A stretch of 10,737 bases of DNA, taken from the NCBI GenBank assembly GCA_025924755.1, contig JAICHT010000108.1:1-10737 (forward strand), written 5' to 3'. A program made the translations under genes and the position numbers. The stretch is from Chitinophagaceae bacterium. GTDB lineage: Bacteria > Bacteroidota > Bacteroidia > Chitinophagales > Chitinophagaceae. Shown piece after piece: positions 1 through 7,702 of the stretch. The first letter of the stretch is position 1; each line of letters starts with the position of its first letter. The notes under the pieces were generated by a model. The model was not told the DNA's origin and made no database searches. It worked only from the letters and a program-made list of their open reading frames with translations.

Positions 1-989
1 GCAAACAGGTTAGCAGTAAAGATTTGTTTTTATATCAGCCGGATACGGCTTACCGGGTATCTGGCAGCAGCACATTAGATAAAGTCGTGTCAGCAGAAGA
101 TGCAGACGATGATATGCCGGCACCTACCGGCACCGCAGGAGCCAACCCGGTATCGGGAGTTTCCATATATTATCAGCTGCCGGATAGTGTAAAAAAAGAC
201 AGTGCACTTACCCTGGAAATAATGGATGCACAAGGAAAACTGGTGCGTAAATTCATCAATAAAAAAGACAGCTTGTTTGTGAGCTTCCCCGGTGGCCCAA
301 GCGCTGAACCGGTACTAAATGCGGCAGCCGGATTGAACCGTTTTGTATGGGATCTGCGCTATCCTACTTTGCCCGGCGTACCTGCTGTTTTTATTGAAGG
401 AAATTACGAAGGCCACAGGGTAGCCCCAGGCACGTACACCGCTCACCTGAAATGGAATGGACAAGAACAAACAGCTTCTATTACGGTGCTTCCTGATCCG
501 CGCATAAATGCCAGCCCCGCCGACTATGCGCAGCAAAATACATTAGCTATTGCGGTGGAGGATGGTGTAAGAGATATTCATAACTCTGTATTGCGGATGC
601 GTAAAATAAAAAAGCAAATAACAGATTTGGACGATTTACTGCAAAGCCGTCCGGATATGGCTAATATTGTTGGTAAAGGAAAAGAAGTAATCAAGAAGAT
701 CAATGCATGGGAAGATGAATTGGTTCAAAACAAAGCCCAGTCAAATGATGATGTAATTAATTATGTAAACAAACTAAGTGCGGATTACATTTTTTTAAAT
801 GGAGAAATTGACGCCAATACGCCTTATGTTACCAAGGGCCAGCAAGACCGTTTGGTAGAGTTGAATGCTATTTGGCAAAAACATAAAACAGCTATGAATT
901 CTATTTTGCAAAATGATGTGGCAGCTTATAATCAACTATGCAATGCCGCAAATTTGCAGAAGATCATTGTGCCCGTTGCACAGCCATAG
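1..989 (+). CDS. C-terminal part of an exported BNR/VPS10-type repeat protein (often named 'glycosyl hydrolase'), 5' end outside window
   Basis: The frame is already open at the window edge (in-frame codons from base 3, KQVSSKDLFLYQPDTAYR) and ends at TAG 987-989, leaving 328 residues. The internal TTG at 24 is not a credible start because the sequence before it continues the same domain. The fragment begins with the LFLYQPDTAYR segment that in my recollection follows the propeller of Bacteroidota WD40/YVTN/BNR-like (VPS10/sortilin-like) proteins of about 1000 residues. Next come an FlgD/Ig-like beta region (LTLEIMDAQGKLVRKF, then GLNRFVWDLRYP near fragment residues 110-121, then VAPGTYTAHLKWNGQ) and a helical, charged tail (about residues 165-320) that may form a helical bundle. 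These proteins are exported; their substrate is not established and the hydrolase name is weakly supported. No catalytic residues can be judged because the propeller lies upstream. The family call rests on remembered resemblance only. Confidence 0.72.
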   Translation, partial: KQVSSKDLFLYQPDTAYRVSGSSTLDKVVSAEDADDDMPAPTGTAGANPVSGVSIYYQLPDSVKKDSALTLEIMDAQGKLVRKFINKKDSLFVSFPGGPSAEPVLNAAAGLNRFVWDLRYPTLPGVPAVFIEGNYEGHRVAPGTYTAHLKWNGQEQTASITVLPDPRINASPADYAQQNTLAIAVEDGVRDIHNSVLRMRKIKKQITDLDDLLQSRPDMANIVGKGKEVIKKINAWEDELVQNKAQSNDDVINYVNKLSADYIFLNGEIDANTPYVTKGQQDRLVELNAIWQKHKTAMNSILQNDVAAYNQLCNAANLQKIIVPVAQP

Positions 990-997
990 TATTCTGA

Positions 998-1043
998 TAT
1001 TAATAAAAAGCTGCCTCACTACTGAGGCAGCTTTTTATTAATA
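998..1043. terminator. Bidirectional intrinsic terminator between convergent genes
   Basis: Two perfectly complementary 21-nt arms (998-1018 and 1023-1043) flank a 4-nt loop CTAC (1019-1022). The loop-proximal core GCTGCCTCA/TGAGGCAGC is GC-rich. The outer part of the stem is AAAAA on one side and TTTTT on the other, so each strand shows a GC hairpin followed by a T-tract. It sits 8 nt after the stop of the BNR-type gene and 12 nt after the stop of the catalase gene, which is where a shared terminator for two convergent genes is expected. Confidence 0.93.
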
Positions 1044-1055
1044 GACCATATCAAA

Positions 1056-2693
1056 TTAATAAGGCTTAGCTTCTTTAGCATTTTCTTCTGCTTCCGCCAC
1101 TGCTTCATGCGAGTCGGCTGACCCGATAGGCCCTTTTTGCATTGGATCACCCATTGCATTTTTTAAACCTTCTGCCACCCTGCGGCCATATTCCGCATCA
1201 CATTTTGTAAATAGTTCCACCATTTTGTCCTGAATGATTTTATTAGCTGATTTTAAGGTGTTTACCAAATTTAAAATCAAATCTTCTCTTTCCCAATCTT
1301 CAAACATTCTAAACCGTTCGCCTGCCTGTTTAAAATCATTGGTGCGATCAATTTTTTGACGTACCAGGTCCGCATTATAATGGGGTGTGTAATCCTTGCC
1401 GCTTTTCGGTGCTTCTTTTAAGCCTCCCAGCGATGAGGGCTCGTAATTTACATGCGGATTTTGCCCCGGAACCATATCTACTTTATAAGCCATTTGCCCG
1501 TCACGCTGATTGCTGGCCACTTGTTTTTTTGGTGCATTGATAGGCAGTTGCAGGTAGTTGGCGCCTACTCTGTAGCGTTGCGTATCGGAATACGAAAAGG
1601 TGCGTCCCTGCAGCATTTTATCATCCGAAAAATCCAGGCCATCAACCAATACACCGGTACCAAATGCCGACTGTTCTACTTCCGCAAAATAATTTTCCGG
1701 GTTTTTGTTTAATATCATTTTACCAACCGGTAAAAAAGGAAACTGGTCTGTAGGCCATATTTTAGTATCATCCAATGGATCAAAATCCAGTTCCGGATGG
1801 TCATCATCACTCATAATCTGTACGCATAACTCCCACTCAGGATAATTGCCTTTTTCAATGGCTTCATACAAATCCTGCGTAGCATGGTTGAAATTTTTTC
1901 CTTGTATCTCCATGGCCTGCGCCTGCGTTAAATTCTTTACACCTTGCCTTGGTTCCCAATGATATTTTATAAGCACCGCCTTGCCCTCTTCATTTACCCA
2001 TTTGTAGGTATTAACGCCCGAGCCTTGCATTTGGCGGTAATTAGCAGGAATGCCCCATGGTGAAAATAAAAACGTAACCATATGCATTGCTTCGGGTGTG
2101 TTGCAGATAAAATCAAAAATGCGTTCGCCACTCTGGATATTAGTTACCGGATCGGGTTTTTGCGAATGGATCAAATCCGGAAACTTAATAGCATCGCGGA
2201 TAAAAAATATTTTAAGATTGTTGCCCACCAGGTCCCAGTTGCCATCTTCTGTATAAAATTTTACAGCAAACCCACGTGGGTCACGTAAAGTTTCCGGAGA
2301 ATGCATGCCATGACCTACCGTAGAAAAACGCACAAACACGGGTGTTTGTTTTCCTTTTTCCTGAAACAGTTTTGCTCTCGTATATTTAGCTATTAGCTCG
2401 TTTCCTACGGTTCCGTATGCTTCAAAGTAGCCGTGGGCGCCTGCTCCCCTTGCATGCACTACCCGTTCAGGAATACGCTCCCGGTCAAAGTGCGAAAGCT
2501 TTTCTATAAATTGATAATTCTCAAGTGTAGCTGGTCCACGGTTGCCTACAGTACGCATGTTTTGATTATCGGTAACCGGGTGTCCCTGCCGCGTAGTAAG
2601 TGTATTTGACTTGTCAGTACCTATATCTTTCTTAGCATTCCCGTTGGTTTCTTTTGCTTTAAAGCCCTGGTTAGGCATTTCATCTTTCTTCAT
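1056..2693 (-). CDS. Haem catalase (monofunctional, small-subunit type)
   Basis: A 545-residue protein that should convert hydrogen peroxide to water and oxygen; no signal peptide is seen, so it is probably cytoplasmic. The catalase core runs from about residue 50 to 430. The distal His is H80 in RVVHARGAGAHG, the distal Asn is in DLVGNNLKIFF (N158 or N159), and the proximal haem-binding motif is RTFSYSDTQRYR with R364 and ligand Y368 in the usual Arg-x3-Tyr spacing. The C-terminal helical region of small-subunit catalases follows (about 440-515). Length is slightly above the roughly 480-500 of the core family because of a charged N-terminal tail (about 45 residues rich in K, N and T) and a C-terminal tail rich in A, E and K. 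There is no flavodoxin-like C-terminal domain as in large-subunit KatE. The ATG at 2693 is used; Met6 is an alternative. The gene stands alone, convergent with the upstream gene and divergent from the acetyltransferase. No OxyR or PerR site was recognised. Confidence 0.97.
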   Translation of the reverse strand: MKKDEMPNQGFKAKETNGNAKKDIGTDKSNTLTTRQGHPVTDNQNMRTVGNRGPATLENYQFIEKLSHFDRERIPERVVHARGAGAHGYFEAYGTVGNELIAKYTRAKLFQEKGKQTPVFVRFSTVGHGMHSPETLRDPRGFAVKFYTEDGNWDLVGNNLKIFFIRDAIKFPDLIHSQKPDPVTNIQSGERIFDFICNTPEAMHMVTFLFSPWGIPANYRQMQGSGVNTYKWVNEEGKAVLIKYHWEPRQGVKNLTQAQAMEIQGKNFNHATQDLYEAIEKGNYPEWELCVQIMSDDDHPELDFDPLDDTKIWPTDQFPFLPVGKMILNKNPENYFAEVEQSAFGTGVLVDGLDFSDDKMLQGRTFSYSDTQRYRVGANYLQLPINAPKKQVASNQRDGQMAYKVDMVPGQNPHVNYEPSSLGGLKEAPKSGKDYTPHYNADLVRQKIDRTNDFKQAGERFRMFEDWEREDLILNLVNTLKSANKIIQDKMVELFTKCDAEYGRRVAEGLKNAMGDPMQKGPIGSADSHEAVAEAEENAKEAKPY

Positions 2694-2906
2694 AATTGAG
2701 AAGTTTTAATATTAATAATTGTCTCTCGTGATCATACGGCAGGAACAGTAACGGCACTCAAAGTTAATGCCAGCAACCATGTGTTTCTATATCACCGCAG
2801 TATTAAAGCAATCAGCAGGTTATAAACACTTTTGATTAGAAATAAGTTGACAGGCATCCCTTATAATTTACAACTTTTCTTTAGATATTAGCAGTTTATT
2901 TATTTT
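2694..2906. promoter_or_regulatory. Divergent intergenic region for catalase (minus) and acetyltransferase (plus)
   Basis: These 213 bases separate two divergent start codons, so both promoters should lie here. The stretch is AT-rich next to both genes. On the minus strand TAACTTTG (2766 to 2759) fits the Bacteroidota -7 consensus TAnnTTTG, about 65 nt before the catalase start, but no TTG or TTTG lies at the expected -33 distance. On the plus strand only a one-mismatch version (CACTTTTG, near 2827-2834) was seen. No small ORF or RNA was recognised. The region call follows from gene arrangement rather than a firm promoter match. Confidence 0.4.
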
Positions 2907-3410
2907 ATGCCAGGCTTGATATACCGCGACGCTACTATACAGGATCTTCCGGAAATTGTTGCCATTTATAATGCTACCATCCCGTCGCGTATGGTTACGG
3001 CTGATACCGAGCCGGTTACCGTAGAAAGCCGGCTGGATTGGTTTCACGAACATTCGCACAATTACCGTCCCCTGTGGATTATTGAAGATGATCAAAAAAC
3101 AATTATAGGCTGGGTGAGTTTTCAATCGTTTTATGGCAGGCCTGCATATAATGCCACCGTAGAGGTAAGCATATACCTAAATGAAAATTATAGGGGCAAA
3201 GGATTGGGTAAACAGGTGTTGCAGCATTGCATACAGGTATGCCCTCAATATGGCATCAAAACGCTTTTAGGGTACATCTTTGCGCATAATAGCCCTAGCC
3301 TGAATTTATTTAAACAAGCCGGTTTTGAAGAATGGGGACATTTAGATAACATCGCATCGCTTGATGGTATTGAACGAACACTGGTAATAGTAGGCAAAAG
3401 AATTGCGTAA
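2907..3410 (+). CDS. GNAT N-acetyltransferase, phosphinothricin acetyltransferase (PAT/Bar) type
   Basis: A complete 167-residue single-domain cytoplasmic GNAT protein. It opens with YRDATIQDLPEIVAIYN, typical of the PAT/Bar/YncA branch. The beta4-alpha3 acetyl-CoA pyrophosphate loop is NYRGKGLGKQVL (R96-G97-K98-G99-L100-G101), preceded by VEVSIYL with E86 at the position of the conserved acidic residue in this branch. The C-terminal HNSPSLNLFKQAGF (127-140) is the usual N-x-x-S-x-x-L-F-x-x-x-G-F motif. Members acetylate small amino compounds such as phosphinothricin, methionine sulfoximine or amino acids; the natural substrate here cannot be read from the sequence, and a resistance role should not be assumed. 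It is a single gene, divergent from the catalase and convergent with the NIPSNAP gene (54-bp gap with no clear hairpin). Confidence 0.92.
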   Translation: MPGLIYRDATIQDLPEIVAIYNATIPSRMVTADTEPVTVESRLDWFHEHSHNYRPLWIIEDDQKTIIGWVSFQSFYGRPAYNATVEVSIYLNENYRGKGLGKQVLQHCIQVCPQYGIKTLLGYIFAHNSPSLNLFKQAGFEEWGHLDNIASLDGIERTLVIVGKRIA

Positions 3411-3464
3411 ACTTTTATTAGTGTCGTTCAATATTCAACTATATACTCTTAGCTATTTATCCAC

Positions 3465-4262
3465 TTAGATTTGCGAATAAGGTGCCGGCGTTAAAAACGT
3501 AGCTGTAATATGCGATACCAGTTTAGCATCGGTATATTCCGGTGTAGTGCTTAGCTTTTTCCATTCGGGGTCAGTTCCAAATGCTTTCCATTCTTTATCA
3601 TGCTCCGCCATATCTTCATAGGTAAGCATATAGGTAAGATTCGGCCTTAACTCACCAATCAGGGTTTCACCAAAAAACACCGGCGTAAGTCCGGCCTTTT
3701 TAAAGATGGTCATTTCACCGGCGTTATTAAACATCTCAATTTTCTTTTTCCCGGCACTTTCGCTGGCGCTTTCATAACGGCGTAGTTCAAAGATCCGGGG
3801 CTTTTTTTCTGGTATCGCCAGTTGCGGCATTTGTTCAAAGGCTTCCAGCAGCGAACTTTCTATACGTTCATAGGCAGGGTCCGTAGCAGGTGCATTTAAA
3901 TAAGCGGCCCCGGCTTGTTGGTAGGCAGTATCATTAACCAGACTATGCTGTACTTTTAAAAAATCGTCCAGAGATTTAAAAGGTATCAGCACATATAATT
4001 TTGTTTGCCCTTCGGGTTTCAGTTCTGTAAACACGCCAATATTTTTGCTTCCTAAACGATTGTACGCCGGTATCGCCGCATTTTTAAAATAATCTTCTAC
4101 CAGCTTTTGCTGTACGTCGTTTTTTAATGTATATACACGCAGCTCGTAAAACTCCGAATTCACTTTTTTATTTTTAGTTTCCATAGCATTGCCTATAGCA
4201 GGAAGCATACCACCCATGGTACCGGTTAACAAAGATGCTTTTACAAACGAACGCCTTTTCAT
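3465..4262 (-). CDS. Tat-exported tandem NIPSNAP family protein
   Basis: A 265-residue protein with a twin-arginine signal at the start (KRRSFVKAS, R3-R4) followed by a small hydrophobic stretch and a plausible cleavage site near AIGNA (about residue 26). The mature part has two ferredoxin-like alpha/beta NIPSNAP repeats. The first begins at FYELRVYTLKND (about 38-145); the second begins at RIFELRRYES (about 157-257) and contains MFNNAGEMTIFKKAGLTPVFFGE, TYMLTYEDMAEHDKEWKAF and DPEWKKL, a pattern typical of NIPSNAP domains. The biochemical role of bacterial NIPSNAP proteins is not established; a dimeric-barrel ligand-binding or enzymatic role is inference. Tat export suggests folding, possibly with a cofactor, before secretion. 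The ATG at 4262 gives the complete signal peptide. It is transcribed away from the GH20 gene and has no obvious operon partner. Confidence 0.9.
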   Translation of the reverse strand: MKRRSFVKASLLTGTMGGMLPAIGNAMETKNKKVNSEFYELRVYTLKNDVQQKLVEDYFKNAAIPAYNRLGSKNIGVFTELKPEGQTKLYVLIPFKSLDDFLKVQHSLVNDTAYQQAGAAYLNAPATDPAYERIESSLLEAFEQMPQLAIPEKKPRIFELRRYESASESAGKKKIEMFNNAGEMTIFKKAGLTPVFFGETLIGELRPNLTYMLTYEDMAEHDKEWKAFGTDPEWKKLSTTPEYTDAKLVSHITATFLTPAPYSQI

Positions 4263-4500
4263 AGTTCAACTTTTGCATAAAGATATTTGAGTTTTGCTAG
4301 TAATGTTTTTGAGAGCGCTGATAATTTTTTCTACCAGTTTTTATAGCCTTATATCCTGTCTTCTACTAAGCCTTTCTTCCATAAAATTTTTAATAAACGT
4401 CTAAATGAAAATTAATATGGACGATATTCAATCCCTTTCTAATTTAAAACAATAAATTGCAACACATATTAACGATTCAAAATAAAATTATTCTTGCTGT
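4263..4500. promoter_or_regulatory. Divergent intergenic region for NIPSNAP gene (minus) and GH20-led operon (plus)
   Basis: These 238 AT-rich bases lie between divergent starts and should hold both promoters, including that of the four-gene block beginning at 4501. I found no exact TAnnTTTG box on the plus strand near the GH20 start. GATATTTG near 4281-4288 is a one-mismatch version but lies too far upstream to be convincing. No palindromic operator, small ORF or structured RNA was seen. The call rests on gene arrangement only. Confidence 0.35.
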
Positions 4501-6423
4501 ATGAAAAAAACACTCGTATTGCTTAGTTGTTGTTTTTTATCTGCCGTGTCGTTTTGCCAGGCAGATACCTCCGAAATTGCGGTAGTTCCCATACCGGTTT
4601 CCGTTTCTAAAAGCACCGGTCATTTTTCTTTACCTCAAAAAGTGGTAATCGAAGCAGGCACACAACCGGAAATGAAACAGGTAGTTGCTTTTTTAAAAGA
4701 CCGTATGGCTACACCCACCGGCAGGCAGGTTTCTACTGCAGGCAACGCTTCTACAGCTACTATCCGTTTAGTATTAAATAAAACAACCGATAATGTAATT
4801 GGTAAAGAAGGCTATCACTTATCGGTTACTCCAAAAGGTATTGTTATCAAAGCCAATGCTCCGGCGGGTTTATACTATGGCGTACAAACGCTGGTGCAAT
4901 TGTTTCCAAAAGAAATCGAAAGCGCCACGGCCGTTGCTAATGTAAACTGGCAGGCCCCCTGCGTAGAGATAACCGATTATCCACGCTTTGGCTGGCGGGG
5001 ATTGATGTTTGATGTATCGCGTCACTTCTTTACCAAAAAGGAAGTAGAGAAGTATATTGATGATATGGTGCGTTATAAGTTAAATGTGCTGCACTTGCAC
5101 CTCACCGATGATGAAGGCTGGCGTATTGAAATTAAAGGCTTGCCGAATCTTACTAAAGTAGGCGCCTGGAACGTGAAGAAAGTAGGCTACTTTGGTTCAT
5201 TTACCCCACCCGACTCTACTGAGCCCCGCGACTATGGCGGCTTTTATACACAAGATGATATTAAAGAATTGGTGCAATATGCTAAGGAACGATTTGTAAA
5301 TATTCTGCCGGAAATAGATGTGCCGGGCCACAGCCTTGCAGCCGTAGTTTCGTATCCTGATTTATCCTGCACGCAAGGTGCGGACAAGTATCATGTGCGT
5401 TCCGGAGAATCCATCATGGACTGGTCGCACGGTGCGCCACCAATAGCTTTGGTAGATAATACGCTTTGTCCTGCCAATGAAAAAGTATACGTATTCCTCG
5501 ATAAAGTATTAACACAGGTTGCCCAGTTATTTCCTTTTCAATACATCCATATGGGTGGCGATGAATGCCCCAAAAACTTCTGGGAAAAAAGTGATGCAGT
5601 AAAAGCACTGATGCAAAAAGAAGGGTTAAAGAATATGGAAGAAGTGCAAAGTTATTTTGAAAAAAGACTAGAGAAGATTGTAGAATCGAAGGGGAAAAAA
5701 TTTATGGGATGGGATGAAATACTGGAAGGCGGACTGGCACCGGATGCAGCGGTAATGAGCTGGCGCGGCATGCAGGGCGGCGTTGCAGCGGCAAAAATGC
5801 ACCACGATGTAGTAATGAGCCCTACCACCTTTGCTTACCTCGATTATATGCAGGCCGACGCAATAGTAGAACCTCATATTTATGCCACACTTCTGCTGAG
5901 TAAAGCTTACCAGTTTGAGCCGGTGCCGGATAGCGTGGATGCTAAATACATCATTGGCGGACAGGCAAACTTATGGACAGAGCAGGTGTACAATATGCGC
6001 CAGGCAGAGTATATGACGTGGCCAAGAGGAATGGCGTTGGCAGAAACGGTATGGTCGCCTAAAGCAAAGAAAAACTGGAACGGCTTTGTAGGCCGCGTAG
6101 AAAAACAGCTTGGGCGATTAGACGAAGCAGAAATAAAATATGCACCCAGTATGTACGACCCGATCTTTACCGTAAGCCGTACCGCAGATAAACAATTAAA
6201 AATAGAATTGACTACGCAGATACCCGGGCTGGATATTTATTACAGCTTTGATAACTCGTATCCCGACCGGTTTTATCCTAAATACACCGGGCCACTGGTG
6301 CCACCGAAAGATGCCGTAATGCTCAGGGTCATCACCTACAAAGGCAAGAAACCTGTAGGCCGGATGAATAGCATGCCTATAGAAGAACTGAACAAGCGGG
6401 CAGATGGAAAGAGTCAGGAATAA
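4501..6423 (+). CDS. Secreted beta-N-acetylhexosaminidase, glycoside hydrolase family 20
   Basis: A complete 640-residue exo-enzyme expected to remove terminal beta-linked GlcNAc or GalNAc from glycans in the periplasm or at the cell surface. An N-terminal signal peptide (MKKTLVLLSCCFLSAVSFCQA) is followed by the GH20b domain (about 27-155). The catalytic TIM barrel (about 159-520) starts at PRFGWRGLMFDVSRHF (sugar-binding Arg probably R166). It carries HLHLTDDEGWRIEI (198-211), EIDVPGH (271-277) and the catalytic pair D354-E355 in HMGGDECPKNFW; in GH20 the Glu is the acid/base and the Asp supports the substrate N-acetyl group. Aromatic pocket residues are present in GWDE (W404), SWRG (W421) and LWTE (W492). 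A C-terminal Fn3-like chitobiase/hexosaminidase domain (about 560-625, GLDIYYSFDNSYPD) follows. The Cys of SFC is not in a canonical lipobox. It is first in a run of four plus-strand genes; chitin, peptidoglycan fragments or host-type glycans are all possible substrates. Confidence 0.96.
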   Translation: MKKTLVLLSCCFLSAVSFCQADTSEIAVVPIPVSVSKSTGHFSLPQKVVIEAGTQPEMKQVVAFLKDRMATPTGRQVSTAGNASTATIRLVLNKTTDNVIGKEGYHLSVTPKGIVIKANAPAGLYYGVQTLVQLFPKEIESATAVANVNWQAPCVEITDYPRFGWRGLMFDVSRHFFTKKEVEKYIDDMVRYKLNVLHLHLTDDEGWRIEIKGLPNLTKVGAWNVKKVGYFGSFTPPDSTEPRDYGGFYTQDDIKELVQYAKERFVNILPEIDVPGHSLAAVVSYPDLSCTQGADKYHVRSGESIMDWSHGAPPIALVDNTLCPANEKVYVFLDKVLTQVAQLFPFQYIHMGGDECPKNFWEKSDAVKALMQKEGLKNMEEVQSYFEKRLEKIVESKGKKFMGWDEILEGGLAPDAAVMSWRGMQGGVAAAKMHHDVVMSPTTFAYLDYMQADAIVEPHIYATLLLSKAYQFEPVPDSVDAKYIIGGQANLWTEQVYNMRQAEYMTWPRGMALAETVWSPKAKKNWNGFVGRVEKQLGRLDEAEIKYAPSMYDPIFTVSRTADKQLKIELTTQIPGLDIYYSFDNSYPDRFYPKYTGPLVPPKDAVMLRVITYKGKKPVGRMNSMPIEELNKRADGKSQE

Positions 6424-6432
6424 TAAATTTAT

Positions 6433-6473
6433 TAGCAGGAAACCGGGTAACCTCATAAACCGGTTTCCTGCTA
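6433..6473 (+). other. Intercistronic RNA hairpin between GH20 and DUF5009 genes
   Basis: Two perfectly complementary 14-nt arms (6433-6446 TAGCAGGAAACCGG and 6460-6473 CCGGTTTCCTGCTA) flank a 13-nt loop. The hairpin starts 10 nt after the GH20 stop and ends 25 nt before the next ATG. It is not followed by a T-tract (the next bases are TATACCAAAACAAC), so it is not a standard intrinsic terminator. It could be a weak terminator, a processing or stability element for the GH20 transcript, or a site that lowers expression of the downstream genes. The structure is seen; its role is inferred. Confidence 0.6.
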
Positions 6474-6498
6474 TACCAAAACAACTAAAACGATTGCT

Positions 6499-7668
6499 AT
6501 GCCAATAGAAGGAACTGTAAAAACCAACCGCAATAAAGTAATTAAATTACCCAATTTCAAAACGCAAATCACACCCGGCCAGCGGCTTTATTCGCTGGAT
6601 GCCCTAAGAGGTTTTGATATGTTTTGGATTATGGGTGCTGAAGAAATTTTTCATACTATGGCCAAAGCTACCGGCGGCGCTTTTTGGGTAGCAGGCTCCA
6701 ACCAACTTACGCACCCGGCCTGGAATGGCTTTCACCTGTACGATCTTATCTTTCCATTATTTCTTTTTATGGCTGGGGTAGCCACTCCATTTTCTGTAGG
6801 CCGCGAATTAGAAAAAGGAAAATCAAAAAACCAACTGTTGCTTCGCGTTATCAAACGAGGATTGATACTGGTGCTTCTGGGCCTCGTTGTCAATAACGGC
6901 ATACAGATAAAGCCACTCGCCGAAATACGATTTCCTTCTGTATTAGGACGCATCGGCCTGGCATATATGTTTGCCAATATCATTTATTTATATACTAGCT
7001 GGCGCGGACAGGTTATCTGGTTTTTTTCTATCATTATCGGGTATTGGTTATTGCTAAAATTTACAGCAGCTCCAGGCTTCGCGCCGGGGGATTTGACGAT
7101 GGAAGGCAATTTCGCTTCTTATATTGACCGTACCATTTTGCCCGGTAAACTTTACTTAGGCATACACGACCCCGAAGGTTTGATATCCACAGTCCCCGCT
7201 ATCAGCACAGGCTTACTAGGCATATTGGCCGGCGATGTATTGAAAAACGGGTTGATGACCCCACAGAAAAAAGCATTGTACTTAGCAATAGCCGGGGCCA
7301 TTTTTTTAGCACTGGCTCAACTATGGAATTTGGATTTCCCAATTAATAAAAACCTGTGGACGAGTTCTTTTGTACTCAATGTAGGAGGAATTAGTTTACT
7401 GCTCCTTTCTGCTTTTTACTATGTAATTGATGTGTTGGGCTACAAAAGCTGGGCATTCTTCTTTAAGGTTATCGGCATGAATTCCATATTGATTTATATC
7501 AGCGGAAAATTTATTGACTGGCATTATACCACCAATGGTTTTTTCAAATGGCTGGGGCAATTAACAGCTTCTCCTTACGATGCAGTAGTTATGGCTATTT
7601 GCTTCGTAGCGGTTAAATGGTTGTTCCTTTATTTTATGTACCGTCACAAGGTTTTTTTACGGGTGTAA
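6499..7668 (+). CDS. DUF5009/HGSNAT-like transmembrane acetyltransferase (NagX-like)
   Basis: A 389-residue polytopic inner-membrane protein. It has the family signature RLYSLDALRGFDMFWIM (29-45), then HPAWNGFHLYDLIFPLFLF (72-90). H72 stands where human HGSNAT has its active-site His (HASWNGLTVADLVFPWF, recalled from memory). Later motifs are FPSVLGRIGLAYMF (145-158) and FPINKNLWTSSFVLN (280-294), also typical of the family. About nine to ten hydrophobic segments are visible (for example 80-99, 118-132, 150-165, 171-189, 231-247, 259-275, 290-310, 318-338, 360-381). HGSNAT passes acetyl groups from cytosolic acetyl-CoA to terminal glucosamine on the far side of the membrane; bacterial relatives named NagX are linked with GlcNAc use. 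Acetylating glucosamine in the periplasm is the leading inference, supported by the GH20 gene 75 bp upstream. The ATG at 6499 keeps the LDALRGF motif; the next Met would remove it. Confidence 0.88.
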   Translation: MPIEGTVKTNRNKVIKLPNFKTQITPGQRLYSLDALRGFDMFWIMGAEEIFHTMAKATGGAFWVAGSNQLTHPAWNGFHLYDLIFPLFLFMAGVATPFSVGRELEKGKSKNQLLLRVIKRGLILVLLGLVVNNGIQIKPLAEIRFPSVLGRIGLAYMFANIIYLYTSWRGQVIWFFSIIIGYWLLLKFTAAPGFAPGDLTMEGNFASYIDRTILPGKLYLGIHDPEGLISTVPAISTGLLGILAGDVLKNGLMTPQKKALYLAIAGAIFLALAQLWNLDFPINKNLWTSSFVLNVGGISLLLLSAFYYVIDVLGYKSWAFFFKVIGMNSILIYISGKFIDWHYTTNGFFKWLGQLTASPYDAVVMAICFVAVKWLFLYFMYRHKVFLRV

Positions 7669-7702
7669 ATACTTTTGGCATTAACGTAATGCTATTGAAA
7701 TA

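Noticed and set aside
2050..2288. Plus-strand open frames of 68 codons inside the catalase gene
   Set aside because: They are opposite-strand shadows of a well-conserved catalase coding region and have no recognisable protein features.
2706..2715. Palindrome TTAATATTAA upstream of the catalase start as an operator
   Set aside because: It is only A and T within AT-rich DNA, so chance occurrence is likely, and no matching site was seen elsewhere in the window.
2759..2766. TAACTTTG on the minus strand as a definite catalase promoter -7 box
   Set aside because: It fits TAnnTTTG and is about 65 nt upstream of the start, but there is no TTG or TTTG at the proper -33 spacing, and an 8-base degenerate match is expected by chance in AT-rich DNA. 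Mentioned only within the intergenic entry.
2907..3410. Acetyltransferase as a herbicide or antibiotic resistance gene
   Set aside because: PAT/Bar-type GNATs are common housekeeping or detoxification enzymes; no residue visible here proves phosphinothricin as substrate, and there is no mobile context.
3411..3464. Terminator between the convergent acetyltransferase and NIPSNAP genes
   Set aside because: I looked for inverted repeats in these 54 bases and found no stem of useful length.
4501..4563. GH20 enzyme as a lipoprotein
   Set aside because: A Cys lies near the end of the signal peptide (AVSFC), but Phe at -1 does not fit a lipobox, so signal peptidase I cleavage is more likely.
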